NCBI GenBank assembly: GCA_022767125.1
Contig: JALEPZ010000059.1
Coordinates: 1-64,000, forward strand
DNA from: Phocaeicola plebeius
GTDB taxonomy: Bacteria > Bacteroidota > Bacteroidia > Bacteroidales > Bacteroidaceae
Direction of reading: 5' to 3'
Length of the DNA: 64,000 bases
Shown: positions 34,773 through 42,975 of the stretch, piece by piece
How positions within the stretch are numbered: position 1 is the stretch's first letter
Layout of the letters: each line of letters opens with the position of its first letter
Made by a program: the position numbers and the translations under genes
Notes under the pieces: generated by a model
Told to the model about the DNA's origin: nothing
Databases searched by the model: none
What the model saw: only the letters and a program-made list of their open reading frames with translations

Positions 34773-37016
34773 ATGAAGAAATTGACCTTATTATTCGAAG
34801 GAATATGGCTCCTGTTTGCCGGAAACACTTCTCTTTACGCACAAGCAACCACCTATCCGTTCCGGAATCCGTCCCTGCCCATCGAGGTGCGGGTGAACGA
34901 CCTGATTTCCCGACTGACCCTGGACGAGAAAGTCCAGCTCATGAAACACGATTCGCCCGCCATTCCCCGCTTGGGCATCCCCGCCTACAACTGGTGGAAC
35001 GAAGCCCTGCACGGTGTGGCGCGTACTCCGGAAAAGGTAACCGTCTTTCCCCAAGCCATCGGCATGGCCGCTACCTTCGACACGGAAGCCCTTCAGAAAA
35101 TGGGAGACATCACCTCCTCCGAAGGACGTGCCTTGTTCAACGAATCGCTGAAAAAAGGCAAAGTACCCCAATACCGGGGACTGACTTACTGGACCCCTAA
35201 CATCAATATTTTCCGCGACCCCCGATGGGGACGCGGACAGGAGACCTACGGGGAAGACCCGTACCTGACCGGACAGATGGGTATGGCCATCGTACGCGGA
35301 CTGGAAGGCAACGATCCCCACTACCTGAAGTCGGTAGCCTGCGCCAAACATTATGCCGTACACAGCGGTCCCGAAGGCAACCGCCACGAGTTCGATGCCC
35401 GTCCTTCCCTCTACGACCTGTGGGACACCTATCTCCCCGCCTTCCGCGACGTGATTACGAAAGCCAACGTGCACGGCGTGATGTGCGCCTATAACCGTTT
35501 GGACGGAAAGCCCTGCTGCGGCAACGACCCGCTGCTGGTCGATATCCTGCGCAACCAATGGAAGTTCAACGGATACGTGACCTCCGACTGCTGGGCTGTG
35601 ACCGACTTTGCCCACCACCACAAGACCCATGCCGACGATATGGTCGCCGTGAGCGATGCCATGCTGGCAGGTACCGACCTGGAGTGTGGTAACCTGTACC
35701 AGCTACTGGCAGAAGGTGTGCGGAAAGGACTGCATTCGGAACGCGATGTCAATGTGTCATTGGCCCGCCTCCTCACCATCCAGATGAAACTGGGCATGTA
35801 CGACCCGCAAGAACAGGTGCCCTATGCCCGCATCGGCAGAGAGGTCATCGAATGTGATGCCCACCGGCAGCACGCCGCACGGATGGCGCGAGAATCCATG
35901 GTCCTGCTGAAGAACGACCGTCACCTGCTGCCCCTGCAAGCGTCGAAGGTCAAGCGGATTGCGTTGATCGGTCCCAATGCCGACAACGGACAGGCCCAAT
36001 TAGGCAACTACTTCGGGGTCCCTTCGGAAATCATCACTCCCCTCAAAAGCCTGCAACGCCGCTTCGGCAACAAGATGGCCATCGACTATTATCCCGGTAC
36101 GGGCATCGTCACACCCTTGGAGAACGGTCCTACCCCCTCACAGATAGCCGCTGCCGCCAAGAAGGCGGATGTCATCCTCTTCGTCGGTGGCATTACGGCC
36201 GACTATGAAGGAGAAGCCGGCGATGCCGGTGCCGGAGGATTCTCCGGCTTCGCCAGCGGAGACCGTACATCGCTGTCACTGCCGCCCGTACAGGCCGAAC
36301 TGCTGAAAGCCCTGAAGCGGACAGGGCGACCGTTGGTACTGGTCAACATGTCCGGTTCCGTCATGAGCTTCGACTGGGAGAGCCGTAACGTGGATGCCAT
36401 CCTGCAGGCATGGTACGGTGGCCAGGCAGCCGGTGATGCCATCGTCGATGTACTGTTCGGCGACTACAACCCGGCAGGACGAATGCCGCTGACCACGTAC
36501 AAGAGCGAGGCCGACCTGCCTCCGTTCGAAAGCTATTCGATGGAGAACCGCACGTACCGCTACTTCCAGGGCGAGGTCCGCTATCCGTTCGGCTATGGCT
36601 TGAGCTACACGACCTTCGCCTATAGCGACCTGGACTGTACTGCCAGCGCCCCCACCGGCCAGCCGGTAGAGGTGAGCGTAAAAGTGACGAACAGCGGCCA
36701 GCGGGACGGTGACGAAGTGGTACAACTGTACGTATCGCATCCGCAGGACGGACAGGTCCGCCGGCCGCTCCGTTCGCTGAAAGGTTTCCGCCGTATTCAC
36801 CTGACAGCCGGTGAAACACAGACCGTCCGCTTCACCCTCTCGCCCGAAGACCTGGCACTGACCGACAAGGTAGGTATACTGACGGAGAAAGCAGGCGAAA
36901 TGCAACTGTTCGTCGGCGGCGGACAACCGGGCTACACCACCGGCAGCACCGCCACCCTACAGCTGACAGGCGATCCGTACCAACTGGTCTTCAGTAGCTG
37001 TTCAACAGGTCGGTGA
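34773..37016 (+). CDS. GH3 family beta-xylosidase/beta-glucosidase
   Basis: A 747-residue secreted enzyme. The signal peptide ends near LYAQ. Domains: GH3 TIM barrel (about 30-330), GH3_C (about 365-600) and fibronectin-III-like (about 630-710). The nucleophile aspartate is in GYVTSDCWAV (about 271); KHYAVHSGPEGNRHEF and HKTHADD are typical of the beta-xylosidase branch. I chose the ATG at 34773; upstream residues in the ORF track overlap the intergenic repeat. It is the last plus-strand gene of PUL 1 and converges with GH20. Confidence 0.9.
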   Translation: MKKLTLLFEGIWLLFAGNTSLYAQATTYPFRNPSLPIEVRVNDLISRLTLDEKVQLMKHDSPAIPRLGIPAYNWWNEALHGVARTPEKVTVFPQAIGMAATFDTEALQKMGDITSSEGRALFNESLKKGKVPQYRGLTYWTPNINIFRDPRWGRGQETYGEDPYLTGQMGMAIVRGLEGNDPHYLKSVACAKHYAVHSGPEGNRHEFDARPSLYDLWDTYLPAFRDVITKANVHGVMCAYNRLDGKPCCGNDPLLVDILRNQWKFNGYVTSDCWAVTDFAHHHKTHADDMVAVSDAMLAGTDLECGNLYQLLAEGVRKGLHSERDVNVSLARLLTIQMKLGMYDPQEQVPYARIGREVIECDAHRQHAARMARESMVLLKNDRHLLPLQASKVKRIALIGPNADNGQAQLGNYFGVPSEIITPLKSLQRRFGNKMAIDYYPGTGIVTPLENGPTPSQIAAAAKKADVILFVGGITADYEGEAGDAGAGGFSGFASGDRTSLSLPPVQAELLKALKRTGRPLVLVNMSGSVMSFDWESRNVDAILQAWYGGQAAGDAIVDVLFGDYNPAGRMPLTTYKSEADLPPFESYSMENRTYRYFQGEVRYPFGYGLSYTTFAYSDLDCTASAPTGQPVEVSVKVTNSGQRDGDEVVQLYVSHPQDGQVRRPLRSLKGFRRIHLTAGETQTVRFTLSPEDLALTDKVGILTEKAGEMQLFVGGGQPGYTTGSTATLQLTGDPYQLVFSSCSTGR

Positions 37017-37024
37017 GAGAGGGA

Positions 37025-39247
37025 TCATTCCTCGACTTTTTTCACGAACACGAACCCAAAAGTGTCATTGCCGCCTTCCGGCTGTGTCTCCACTTCCACA
37101 TAGAACGGCAGACCGGCTTCAAATTCCTTCACCTCCAGGCGGCAAGTCACGACGGGGCGGGCAGCGTCCACCTTCCCTTGCAAGGGAATTTCCACCAGCT
37201 TCTCGCCCCGCTTATAATAGACCAATGTCCCCAGATGAAGCGGATGAGTTCCTCGGGTACGGACAAAGGAAATCTCGTACATACCATTGCCGACCATCTT
37301 GCCGGTCGTTTCAAAACGCCATACCGTCTTCTCGGGCGCAATCACCACGGGTTTCCATTCAGCTACAAACGTCCCGTACTCCTGGTAGGCGGAATAGTCG
37401 GGTGCGAAATAGAGCGGCAAGGAACAATGCCGGTCGCTGACCCGCGTCATGGCACGCAGGTCGGTCTTCGTGTCCACTTCAATCGGACCGGTGTAACGGG
37501 CAGAATGGGCATGCGGATAAGTTCCGTCGGTCGTATAGAGAATTTCGGCCCCGTCTACCGGCGAAGCCAGTTCGAAACGAACCTTTCCTTCCTGCTCCTG
37601 CATCGAGACAATCTCCGGTTCGGGTACACGGTAATGACAATCCTTATAATCCAGACGAGCAAAATGCGTGCGGATACGCTGACGGAAGTCCGACCAGTTC
37701 CGTTGCGCCTGTCGGCACCATCCCAGTTCAGCCACCGCCAACAGGCGGGGGAAAGTGAGGTACTCCGCATAATTTTCCGAACGGTTCTCGTTCAGCAAAG
37801 GTAGTTCCTGCAACAGTGTACCATGGATGAACTGGTCGCTCCAGAAACAGCCCTGTACTCCCATCACCGTCGATGTCGGCGCATAGTCATTCATTGCAGT
37901 CGTATAGCATTTCTCCAACGATACCGGAGGCATCCAGGTGGCCGCCTTGATTTCTCCGGGTGTCTTGCCTTCCGGAAAGTCCAGATACAGGCTGGCCGCC
38001 GGCGAAAGAATGGCCTTATGGCCCGCACGGGTAGCAATCAGACTGTCAGCCACATTGTGCCACATCACGGCCACCACCGGCTGGTTCACCTTGCCGCGCA
38101 TGATGATTTCCTCCCATCCCACCACGGTTTTTCCTTTTTTGGCCATCATGTCGGCCACCACATTCGTCAGGTAGCCTTGCAGGTCCGACGGTTGCCGCAA
38201 CCCTTCCCGCTTCATCACAGCCTGGCACAACGGACACTCCTTCCAGCGGTCGTACACCGCCTCGTCACCTCCTATATTAATATAGGAAGACGGGAACAGG
38301 TTCACTGTTTCTTCCAGCACATCGGCCAAGAACGTGAAGGAGGTTTCCTTTCCTACACAGAGCAGGTCGCGGCTGATGAAGTGCTGGCCGGGCACCTCGT
38401 GCTGCAGGCCGGTACACGACAGCCACGGATAAGCCGCTACTGCCGAAAGCATATGGGCAGGGAACTCGATTTCGGGAATAATCTCCACGTTGCGTACGGA
38501 AGCATAGGCAATCATCTCCTTGATTTCCTCCTGCGTATAATAACCTCCCAGGCGTTTTTCGTCCTTACCCGACCATGCTCCGACCTCGGTCAGCCGAGGG
38601 TATTTCTTGATTTCTAACCGCCAGCCGGAATCATCAATCAGGTGGAGCTGCAACTTGTTGAGCTTGTACATCGCCATCATGTCGATGTATTTCATGACAA
38701 ATTCCTTGTCGAAGAAATAACGGGCCACATCCAGCATCATTCCTCGCCACGGATGGTCAGGAGCATCGGTGATAGTGACCTGAGGCACTGTCCACACCAC
38801 GCCTGGCTGGAGCGAACGGCTGTAGATGGCTGGAGGTAGAAGTTGCAGAAAGGTCTGGATGCCATAGAACAGGCCGCCGCGATCATGTCCACAGATGCGC
38901 ACGCGTTTGCTATCCACTTCCAGCCGGTAGCCTTCCGCCATCGGCACCCGTTCCGCGTCTATCTCCAGCAGCACGTCAGCCCGTTTGGCTACAGAGGTGG
39001 TCTTCCACTGAAATCCAGTCGACCGAAACACCACCTGCTGCAGGTAAGCGGCCTGTTCGGCAGCTTCGGCCGGGAAAGACAGTACCCTCTCCCCAGTCAG
39101 CTGCCAAGTACCCTGCTGTTCTTCGCACTGCAAGGGACGCGGAATCACCTGTAGGCTCTGTGCCGTCCCTTGGAACACCCAACCCAGCAAGACGGCTATC
39201 ATAACCCGTCTAAGCGTAAAAATACATTGTTTCATCATTCTTATCAT
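37025..39247 (-). CDS. GH20 family beta-N-acetylhexosaminidase
   Basis: A 740-residue exported enzyme (signal peptide to about FQGTAQ). An N-terminal GH20b domain (30-155) precedes the TIM barrel (about 165-500) with the paired catalytic residues D328-E329 in INIGGDEAVYDRW and the motif LHLIDDSGWRLEIKKYP. The C-terminus has a chitobiase-like Ig domain and a discoidin-like region. It removes terminal GlcNAc or GalNAc using the substrate acetamido group. Its ATG overlaps the stop of a decayed upstream gene (TAATG), which implies it was once the second gene of an operon. It converges with GH3. Confidence 0.92.
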   Translation of the reverse strand: MIRMMKQCIFTLRRVMIAVLLGWVFQGTAQSLQVIPRPLQCEEQQGTWQLTGERVLSFPAEAAEQAAYLQQVVFRSTGFQWKTTSVAKRADVLLEIDAERVPMAEGYRLEVDSKRVRICGHDRGGLFYGIQTFLQLLPPAIYSRSLQPGVVWTVPQVTITDAPDHPWRGMMLDVARYFFDKEFVMKYIDMMAMYKLNKLQLHLIDDSGWRLEIKKYPRLTEVGAWSGKDEKRLGGYYTQEEIKEMIAYASVRNVEIIPEIEFPAHMLSAVAAYPWLSCTGLQHEVPGQHFISRDLLCVGKETSFTFLADVLEETVNLFPSSYINIGGDEAVYDRWKECPLCQAVMKREGLRQPSDLQGYLTNVVADMMAKKGKTVVGWEEIIMRGKVNQPVVAVMWHNVADSLIATRAGHKAILSPAASLYLDFPEGKTPGEIKAATWMPPVSLEKCYTTAMNDYAPTSTVMGVQGCFWSDQFIHGTLLQELPLLNENRSENYAEYLTFPRLLAVAELGWCRQAQRNWSDFRQRIRTHFARLDYKDCHYRVPEPEIVSMQEQEGKVRFELASPVDGAEILYTTDGTYPHAHSARYTGPIEVDTKTDLRAMTRVSDRHCSLPLYFAPDYSAYQEYGTFVAEWKPVVIAPEKTVWRFETTGKMVGNGMYEISFVRTRGTHPLHLGTLVYYKRGEKLVEIPLQGKVDAARPVVTCRLEVKEFEAGLPFYVEVETQPEGGNDTFGFVFVKKVEE

Positions 39248-39444
39248 TAAGGTTCATAAATTCCGGATACCGGGCCAAGATAATGATAATAATTGGATTG
39301 TGCAAGCAACCAGCCGGCAAATTTCAGCGACTGGCCCCGATACATCAGCTTGCATCGGTCGCCTCCTACCATATATGAGGTAGATGAAATGCCCCATTTG
39401 CGGTATGTTCCAGCCGGAATTTTGATGGTACATTTGCGCCAGGA
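39247..39444 (-). pseudogene. C-terminal remnant of an unknown gene, coupled to GH20
   Basis: A 65-codon open stretch without a start, ending IKIPAGTYRKWG ... LGPVSGIYEP and a TAA that shares bases with the GH20 ATG (TAATG). The stop/start overlap and protein-like composition indicate the genuine end of a former operon partner of GH20. The frame closes abruptly at 39445, exactly where an oppositely oriented amidotransferase fragment begins. I cannot name the family. Confidence 0.5.
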
Positions 39445-39448
39445 TTAG

Positions 39449-39757
39449 GAGCAGCTGATTACCTCCTTGTCCGTCGGCAACAAACTGAACCTGATGGTGT
39501 GGGACGGTACATTCCTGTATGTCCACAGCAACTATGCCCATACCCTTCACTACAGCCGGTTGGCATCGGGCGGTCTGCTGTTCTCCACGCATCCGCTCCG
39601 TTGCCTGCCGGCCGAGGACTGGCAACCATTGCCTTTTTTGAGGCTGATGGTGTACCAGGGCGGCGAAACGGTCTACACGGGTGCCCCGCTGAGCCAGGAA
39701 TACTTCGATCCGGAAGAAAACTATGAGTACAAGGAACTGGACTATACCAACCTGTAG
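39449..39757 (+). pseudogene. C-terminal remnant of a class II glutamine amidotransferase
   Basis: About 103 codons with no proper start encode LNLMVWDGTFLYVHSNYAHTL, THPL, WQPLPFLRLMVYQGGETVYTG and a final LDYTNL, the C-terminal part of the Gn-AT_II/YafJ-like class II amidotransferase family (usually about 260-280 residues). The catalytic N-terminal cysteine (MC...) and two thirds of the domain are missing, and a TAG stands at 39446. The remnant cannot have amidotransferase activity. Confidence 0.7.
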
Positions 39758-39766
39758 GGCGGCAGG

Positions 39767-40417
39767 CTAAATGTAGTATTCCGCCATCTCAATCAGTCCG
39801 GCCCGCAAAGCATATTTGGTGGCCTCGTACACATTGTTCACTTCCAGTTTGCGGAAAATGTTCTTCTTGTGAGTAATCACAGTATGAATGCTGGATATAC
39901 GTTCTGCTGCAATCTCCTTCACGGACTTGCCCCGAGCAATCTGCCGGAGGATTTCCTTCTCGGTCGCTGTCAGCACGGACGGTGCTTTCGAGTCACTGGA
40001 GTGACTGATGAGCAGATTGGTAATCTGATGACAGAGGAACCGCTCCCGGTGTGCCGCACACAGCAAGGCCGACCGGATTTCCTCGCCGGTATTCTCCTTC
40101 AAGATCATGCTGACTTTCTCTTCTGCACTCAGCTTTCGGATAAAATCCTCGCTCAGGTCGTTCGAGAACAGTAGCCAGCAGGCATCGGTGAACCGCCGTA
40201 CCAGAATCAGGAACTCCTCGACCCCGTTCAAGTCGAACAAGGTATAGTCGAGAACCACCACACTGTCCGGATAGTCCGTCAAGAGGTCAGTCAGTTGCTT
40301 TTTACCGGATGCCTCTGTGATGAGATTCGTCCCGAAAAGGTGTGCAATGAAGCCCCGCATTCCCATACGGGTAATATCCTGATTATCGGCCAAGACAAAC
40401 GAAAGTTGCTTATTCAT
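39767..40417 (-). CDS. NarL/FixJ-type response regulator (LuxR HTH)
   Basis: A 216-residue transcription factor. The receiver domain (1-125) has the acidic pocket ADNQD and a probable phosphoacceptor D57 in VVLDYTLFDLNG, and a lysine in MILKEN. The C-terminal LuxR HTH (about 150-208) reads LTATEKEILRQIARGKSVKEIA ... STVITHKK-like. No cognate kinase is adjacent. It is 19 bases downstream of the tusA-like gene on the same strand and may have belonged to the same sulfur-related operon. Confidence 0.88.
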   Translation of the reverse strand: MNKQLSFVLADNQDITRMGMRGFIAHLFGTNLITEASGKKQLTDLLTDYPDSVVVLDYTLFDLNGVEEFLILVRRFTDACWLLFSNDLSEDFIRKLSAEEKVSMILKENTGEEIRSALLCAAHRERFLCHQITNLLISHSSDSKAPSVLTATEKEILRQIARGKSVKEIAAERISSIHTVITHKKNIFRKLEVNNVYEATKYALRAGLIEMAEYYI

Positions 40418-40436
40418 AGTTAGTTCCTCCTATCCG

Positions 40437-40676
40437 TTAGCGATGAAAAGATATGGGTTTTTCAATGACGATTCGAAAGACGGTGTCCTCCACCTGTTCC
40501 GTCGAGCACACCGTGTACCCTTGTTCCTCCACGCTGCCGGGAATGTTGTTCAAGGGTTCACCTTGGCAGAGCAGCAGTTCAAGCGTATCGCCTGCTGCCA
40601 TCTGTGCCAGTTTCAGTTTGGTCCGGACCAAGGTCATCGGACAATGTTCATGCGTAATGTCAAGTGTATGTTTCAT
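40437..40676 (-). CDS. TusA/SirA-like sulfur carrier protein
   Basis: A 79-residue cytosolic protein with the TusA signature CPMTLVRTKLKL; the persulfide-bearing cysteine is C12. TusA-type proteins relay sulfur as a persulfide. The start is the ATG at 40676 (MKHTLDITHEHC), since upstream residues do not fit the family. It overlaps no gene but lies 17 bases after the broken DsrE gene, with which family members often cooperate. Confidence 0.85.
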   Translation of the reverse strand: MKHTLDITHEHCPMTLVRTKLKLAQMAAGDTLELLLCQGEPLNNIPGSVEEQGYTVCSTEQVEDTVFRIVIEKPISFHR

Positions 40677-40693
40677 CCGGTTGTCTCCTTCAA

Positions 40694-41232
40694 TCAAATG
40701 AATAATGTACGTCCTCCCTCAGAGATTTTCAGGAACGTGGCCACCCCCACTTCGTCCTTCACCTCCTCGATAAAATCAGTTTTTTGCAAGCCTAGCACAT
40801 GCATGGCCATCTCACAGGCATACATCCGTATGCCCAGCAATCTGGCAGCTTCTACCAGTTCCTCCAGCGTAGCCACATGGTTCTTGCGCATCAGGTAGCG
40901 GAAAAGTCGCGGGCCAAGGCCTCCGAAATGGAAACGGCTGCACGGTGTGGCTTTCAGCCCCCCATCATCCAGCCGAACAGCTTCGGCAACACGCCTGTTC
41001 CGACAAACGCGCGTCCCTGTTTCCGCTTGATGGCATCCAGCCCCCAAAACGTAAAGAAAAGATTCACTTCATACCCCAGCGAAGCCGCTCCGGTCGCCAA
41101 AGTGAACACAGCGGTCAGCCGATCGAAATCGCCACTGAAGGCAATGATGGAAAGTTTTTTCGGCCCCGCTGCCGCAGGGTGTTGAAACTGCGAAAGGTCA
41201 ATAGCATCCATATTCTTGTCTGTTGTATTCAT
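40694..41232 (-). pseudogene. DsrE/DsrF-family sulfur-relay protein, frameshifted at a G6 tract
   Basis: The first part (41232 to 40954) encodes KKLSIIAFSGDFDRLTAVFTLATGAASLGYEVNLFFTFWGL and stops after GWMMGG. The rest continues in another frame (LKATPCSRFHFGGLGPRLFRYLM ... GIRMYACEMAMHVLG). Both belong to one DsrE-like protein of about 180 residues. The break is at a run of six G (40958-40963); seven G would restore the frame. DsrE proteins pass persulfide sulfur between partners such as TusA. Either a real mutation, slippage-based phase variation, or a base-calling error. Confidence 0.8.
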
Positions 41233-41251
41233 AATAAGTCATGTAACGTAT

Positions 41252-41890
41252 TCATCCGTGCCGATTCAGGTCACAGGCCGTCGGCTCACAGGCCATCGCC
41301 AGCCCGGTAATGGAAGGGCACACACCACACAGCGGGCATCCCTCATGCCGCAGCACACTGATTTTCTGAAAGTCCATGGTCAGGGCATGGAAGGTCAGCA
41401 GGCAGTCCGTCAGCAGTTGCCCGGTTCCGGTCAGGTACTTCAGTACCTCCGCAGCCTGGATGGTTCCCAACATACCGGCAATGGCTCCCAGCACCCCCGC
41501 TTGCGAACAAGTAGGTACACTTCCTGCCGGCGGCGGTGCACCGAAAAGACAGCGGTAACAGGCGGTTCCCGGAAGATGGGTAAAGGACTGCTCTTCGTAC
41601 CGAAAGATACCCCCATGCGAAAAAGGTTTCCCACTCATGACGCAGGCATCGTTAATGAGGAACTTCACGGCAAAGTTGTCTGTCCCGTCCACCATGAAAT
41701 CAAAGAACGTGACCGTAGGGTTCATGACTCGGGAATAGTCGGGAGCATCCGTCCTACCGCAAAAGGCATCCGACATGCTGACCGCATCCTCGAACTCGTA
41801 GGCTGCCGTATGATAGACCGGCATACTGAGTGCATTATACGCATCCCGGTGCTGGAACCGGGTATGAATCGCTTGCGTCTGTTTTTTCAT
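41252..41890 (-). CDS. Chimeric ORF: MetY-type PLP enzyme N-terminus fused to ThiF/MoeB C-terminus
   Basis: Residues 1-63 (TQAIHTRFQHRDAYNALSMP ... DYSRVMNPTVTFF) are the start of a Cys/Met-metabolism PLP enzyme such as O-acetylhomoserine sulfhydrylase. From about residue 64 the protein is the second half of a ThiF/MoeB/HesA E1-like enzyme: VDGTDNF, HGGIFRYEEQ, CYRC and CPLCG zinc cysteines, PTCSQAGVLGA. The PLP lysine and the ThiF ATP-binding half are both absent, so neither activity is expected. A promoter and a strong purine-rich site (AAAGGAGAG) precede it, so it may still be expressed. The neighbours DsrE and TusA suggest a former sulfur-transfer operon. Confidence 0.85.
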   Translation of the reverse strand: MKKQTQAIHTRFQHRDAYNALSMPVYHTAAYEFEDAVSMSDAFCGRTDAPDYSRVMNPTVTFFDFMVDGTDNFAVKFLINDACVMSGKPFSHGGIFRYEEQSFTHLPGTACYRCLFGAPPPAGSVPTCSQAGVLGAIAGMLGTIQAAEVLKYLTGTGQLLTDCLLTFHALTMDFQKISVLRHEGCPLCGVCPSITGLAMACEPTACDLNRHG

Positions 41891-41930
41891 TTTTCTCTCC
41901 TTTTATCTAACTATTGGTAGGTATTGGGAA

Positions 41931-41938
41931 CAAAAGTA
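41931..41938 (-). promoter_or_regulatory. -7 box for the chimeric sulfur operon
   Basis: TACTTTTG on the minus strand fits TAnnTTTG, about 40 bases before the ATG at 41890. It shows that the operon head, including the metY-like start, has been kept. Confidence 0.5.
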
Positions 41939-41980
41939 ACGATAAAAAGCAGAATAAAGGCTACGAAAGGACAAGAAGAT

Positions 41981-42022
41981 GGCCGGAACAGAAGCATTTT
42001 GGAAGATTATTCTGTTCCGGCC
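41981..42022. terminator. Inverted repeat, 12-base perfect stem
   Basis: GGCCGGAACAGA and TCTGTTCCGGCC are exact complements around an 18-base loop. It lies between the fructokinase stop and the promoter of the chimeric gene on the same strand, so it probably helps end the fructan operon transcript. Confidence 0.55.
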
Positions 42023-42033
42023 GGCAGGATGAC

Positions 42034-42066
42034 GGGAAGCATAGAATATTATTCTACCGGCTTCCC
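42034..42066. terminator. Second hairpin downstream of fructokinase
   Basis: GGGAAGC-TAGAAT pairs with ATTCTA-GCTTCCC with a 3-base loop. It is 16 bases from the kinase stop. Together with the adjacent repeat it gives two tandem hairpins; neither has a strong T run. Confidence 0.55.
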
Positions 42067-42081
42067 TATCCTAAGAAAGAA

Positions 42082-42975
42082 TCAGATGCCTTTCAGTTCT
42101 TCGGGCAGCAACGGCATGGCTCCCTGCTGCGTGCAGACGTAGGCACTGACGTTCACCGCTATGCGGTGTGCTTCGGCCACTGGCTTGCCGGCCAGCAGGG
42201 AGGAAACGAACGAACCGGTGAACGAGTCGCCGGCCCCCACCGTATCGGCTACCTTCACTTTCGGTGTCTCGTAATAGCTCATCGCTCCTTTCGAGAAGAC
42301 ATAGCTGCCGTTCACGCCGCAGGTGAGCACCAGCATATCCAGGTTATATTTCCCCAGAATCAGCCAGCACTTGTTCTCGAAGTCCATGCCCGGATAGCCG
42401 AACATGCGGCCGATGATGACCAGCTCCTCATCGTTAATCTTGAGGATGTTGCAGCGGCGCAGCGACTCGCGGATGATTTCCTTGCTGTAGAAGTTCTGGC
42501 GCAGGTTGATGTCGAAGATGCGCAGGCAGTCCTTCGGGGTGCTGTCGAGGAAGCGGTAGATGGTCTGGCGTGACACCTCGCTGCGTTGGGCCAGTGAGCC
42601 GAAGCACACGGCGCGGGAGCGGCGGGCGAGGGCTTCCAGTTCGGGGGTGAAGGGAATGTTGTCCCAGGCGGCCCCTTCCTTGATGTCATAGCTCGGGATG
42701 CCGTCGCCGTCCAGTGTCACCTGCACGGTGCCTGTGGGGAAGTCCACCCGGGGCAGGGCGTAGTTCAGTTTCTTCTCTTCGAAAGCCTGGATGGTCTCGT
42801 CACCCAGCTCGTCATTGCCGACAGCACTGACGGCGTATGCCTCGTTGCCAAACTGGGACGTGTGATAGGCAAAGTTGGCGGGCGCGCCGCCCAGCTTCCG
42901 GCCTTCGGGGAGGCAATCCCAAAGTGCCTCGCCCAGTCCTACGATAATACGGTTGTTTTCCATGATGTGTGTCAT
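42082..42975 (-). CDS. Fructokinase, PfkB family
   Basis: A 297-residue cytosolic sugar kinase that phosphorylates imported fructose. The N-terminus has GLGEALWDCLPEGRKLGGAPANFAYH, the PfkB substrate motif of fructokinases, and the C-terminus the anion-hole motif DTVGAGDSFTGSF with the catalytic aspartate. Its ATG overlaps the MFS stop as ATGA, which supports the start at 42975 over the ATG at 42963. It is the last gene of the GH32-MFS-kinase operon, parallel to the Bacteroides thetaiotaomicron fructan locus. Confidence 0.93.
   Translation of the reverse strand: MTHIMENNRIIVGLGEALWDCLPEGRKLGGAPANFAYHTSQFGNEAYAVSAVGNDELGDETIQAFEEKKLNYALPRVDFPTGTVQVTLDGDGIPSYDIKEGAAWDNIPFTPELEALARRSRAVCFGSLAQRSEVSRQTIYRFLDSTPKDCLRIFDINLRQNFYSKEIIRESLRRCNILKINDEELVIIGRMFGYPGMDFENKCWLILGKYNLDMLVLTCGVNGSYVFSKGAMSYYETPKVKVADTVGAGDSFTGSFVSSLLAGKPVAEAHRIAVNVSAYVCTQQGAMPLLPEELKGI

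Noticed and set aside
39254-39625. 123-residue minus-strand ORF
   Set aside because: It crosses the junction at 39445 in a frame that matches neither the GH20-coupled remnant nor the amidotransferase fragment.
42034-42066. Riboswitch or attachment site suggested by two tandem hairpins
   Set aside because: Position after the fructokinase stop and before the next promoter is best explained by transcript ends; no known riboswitch motif or integrase is nearby.
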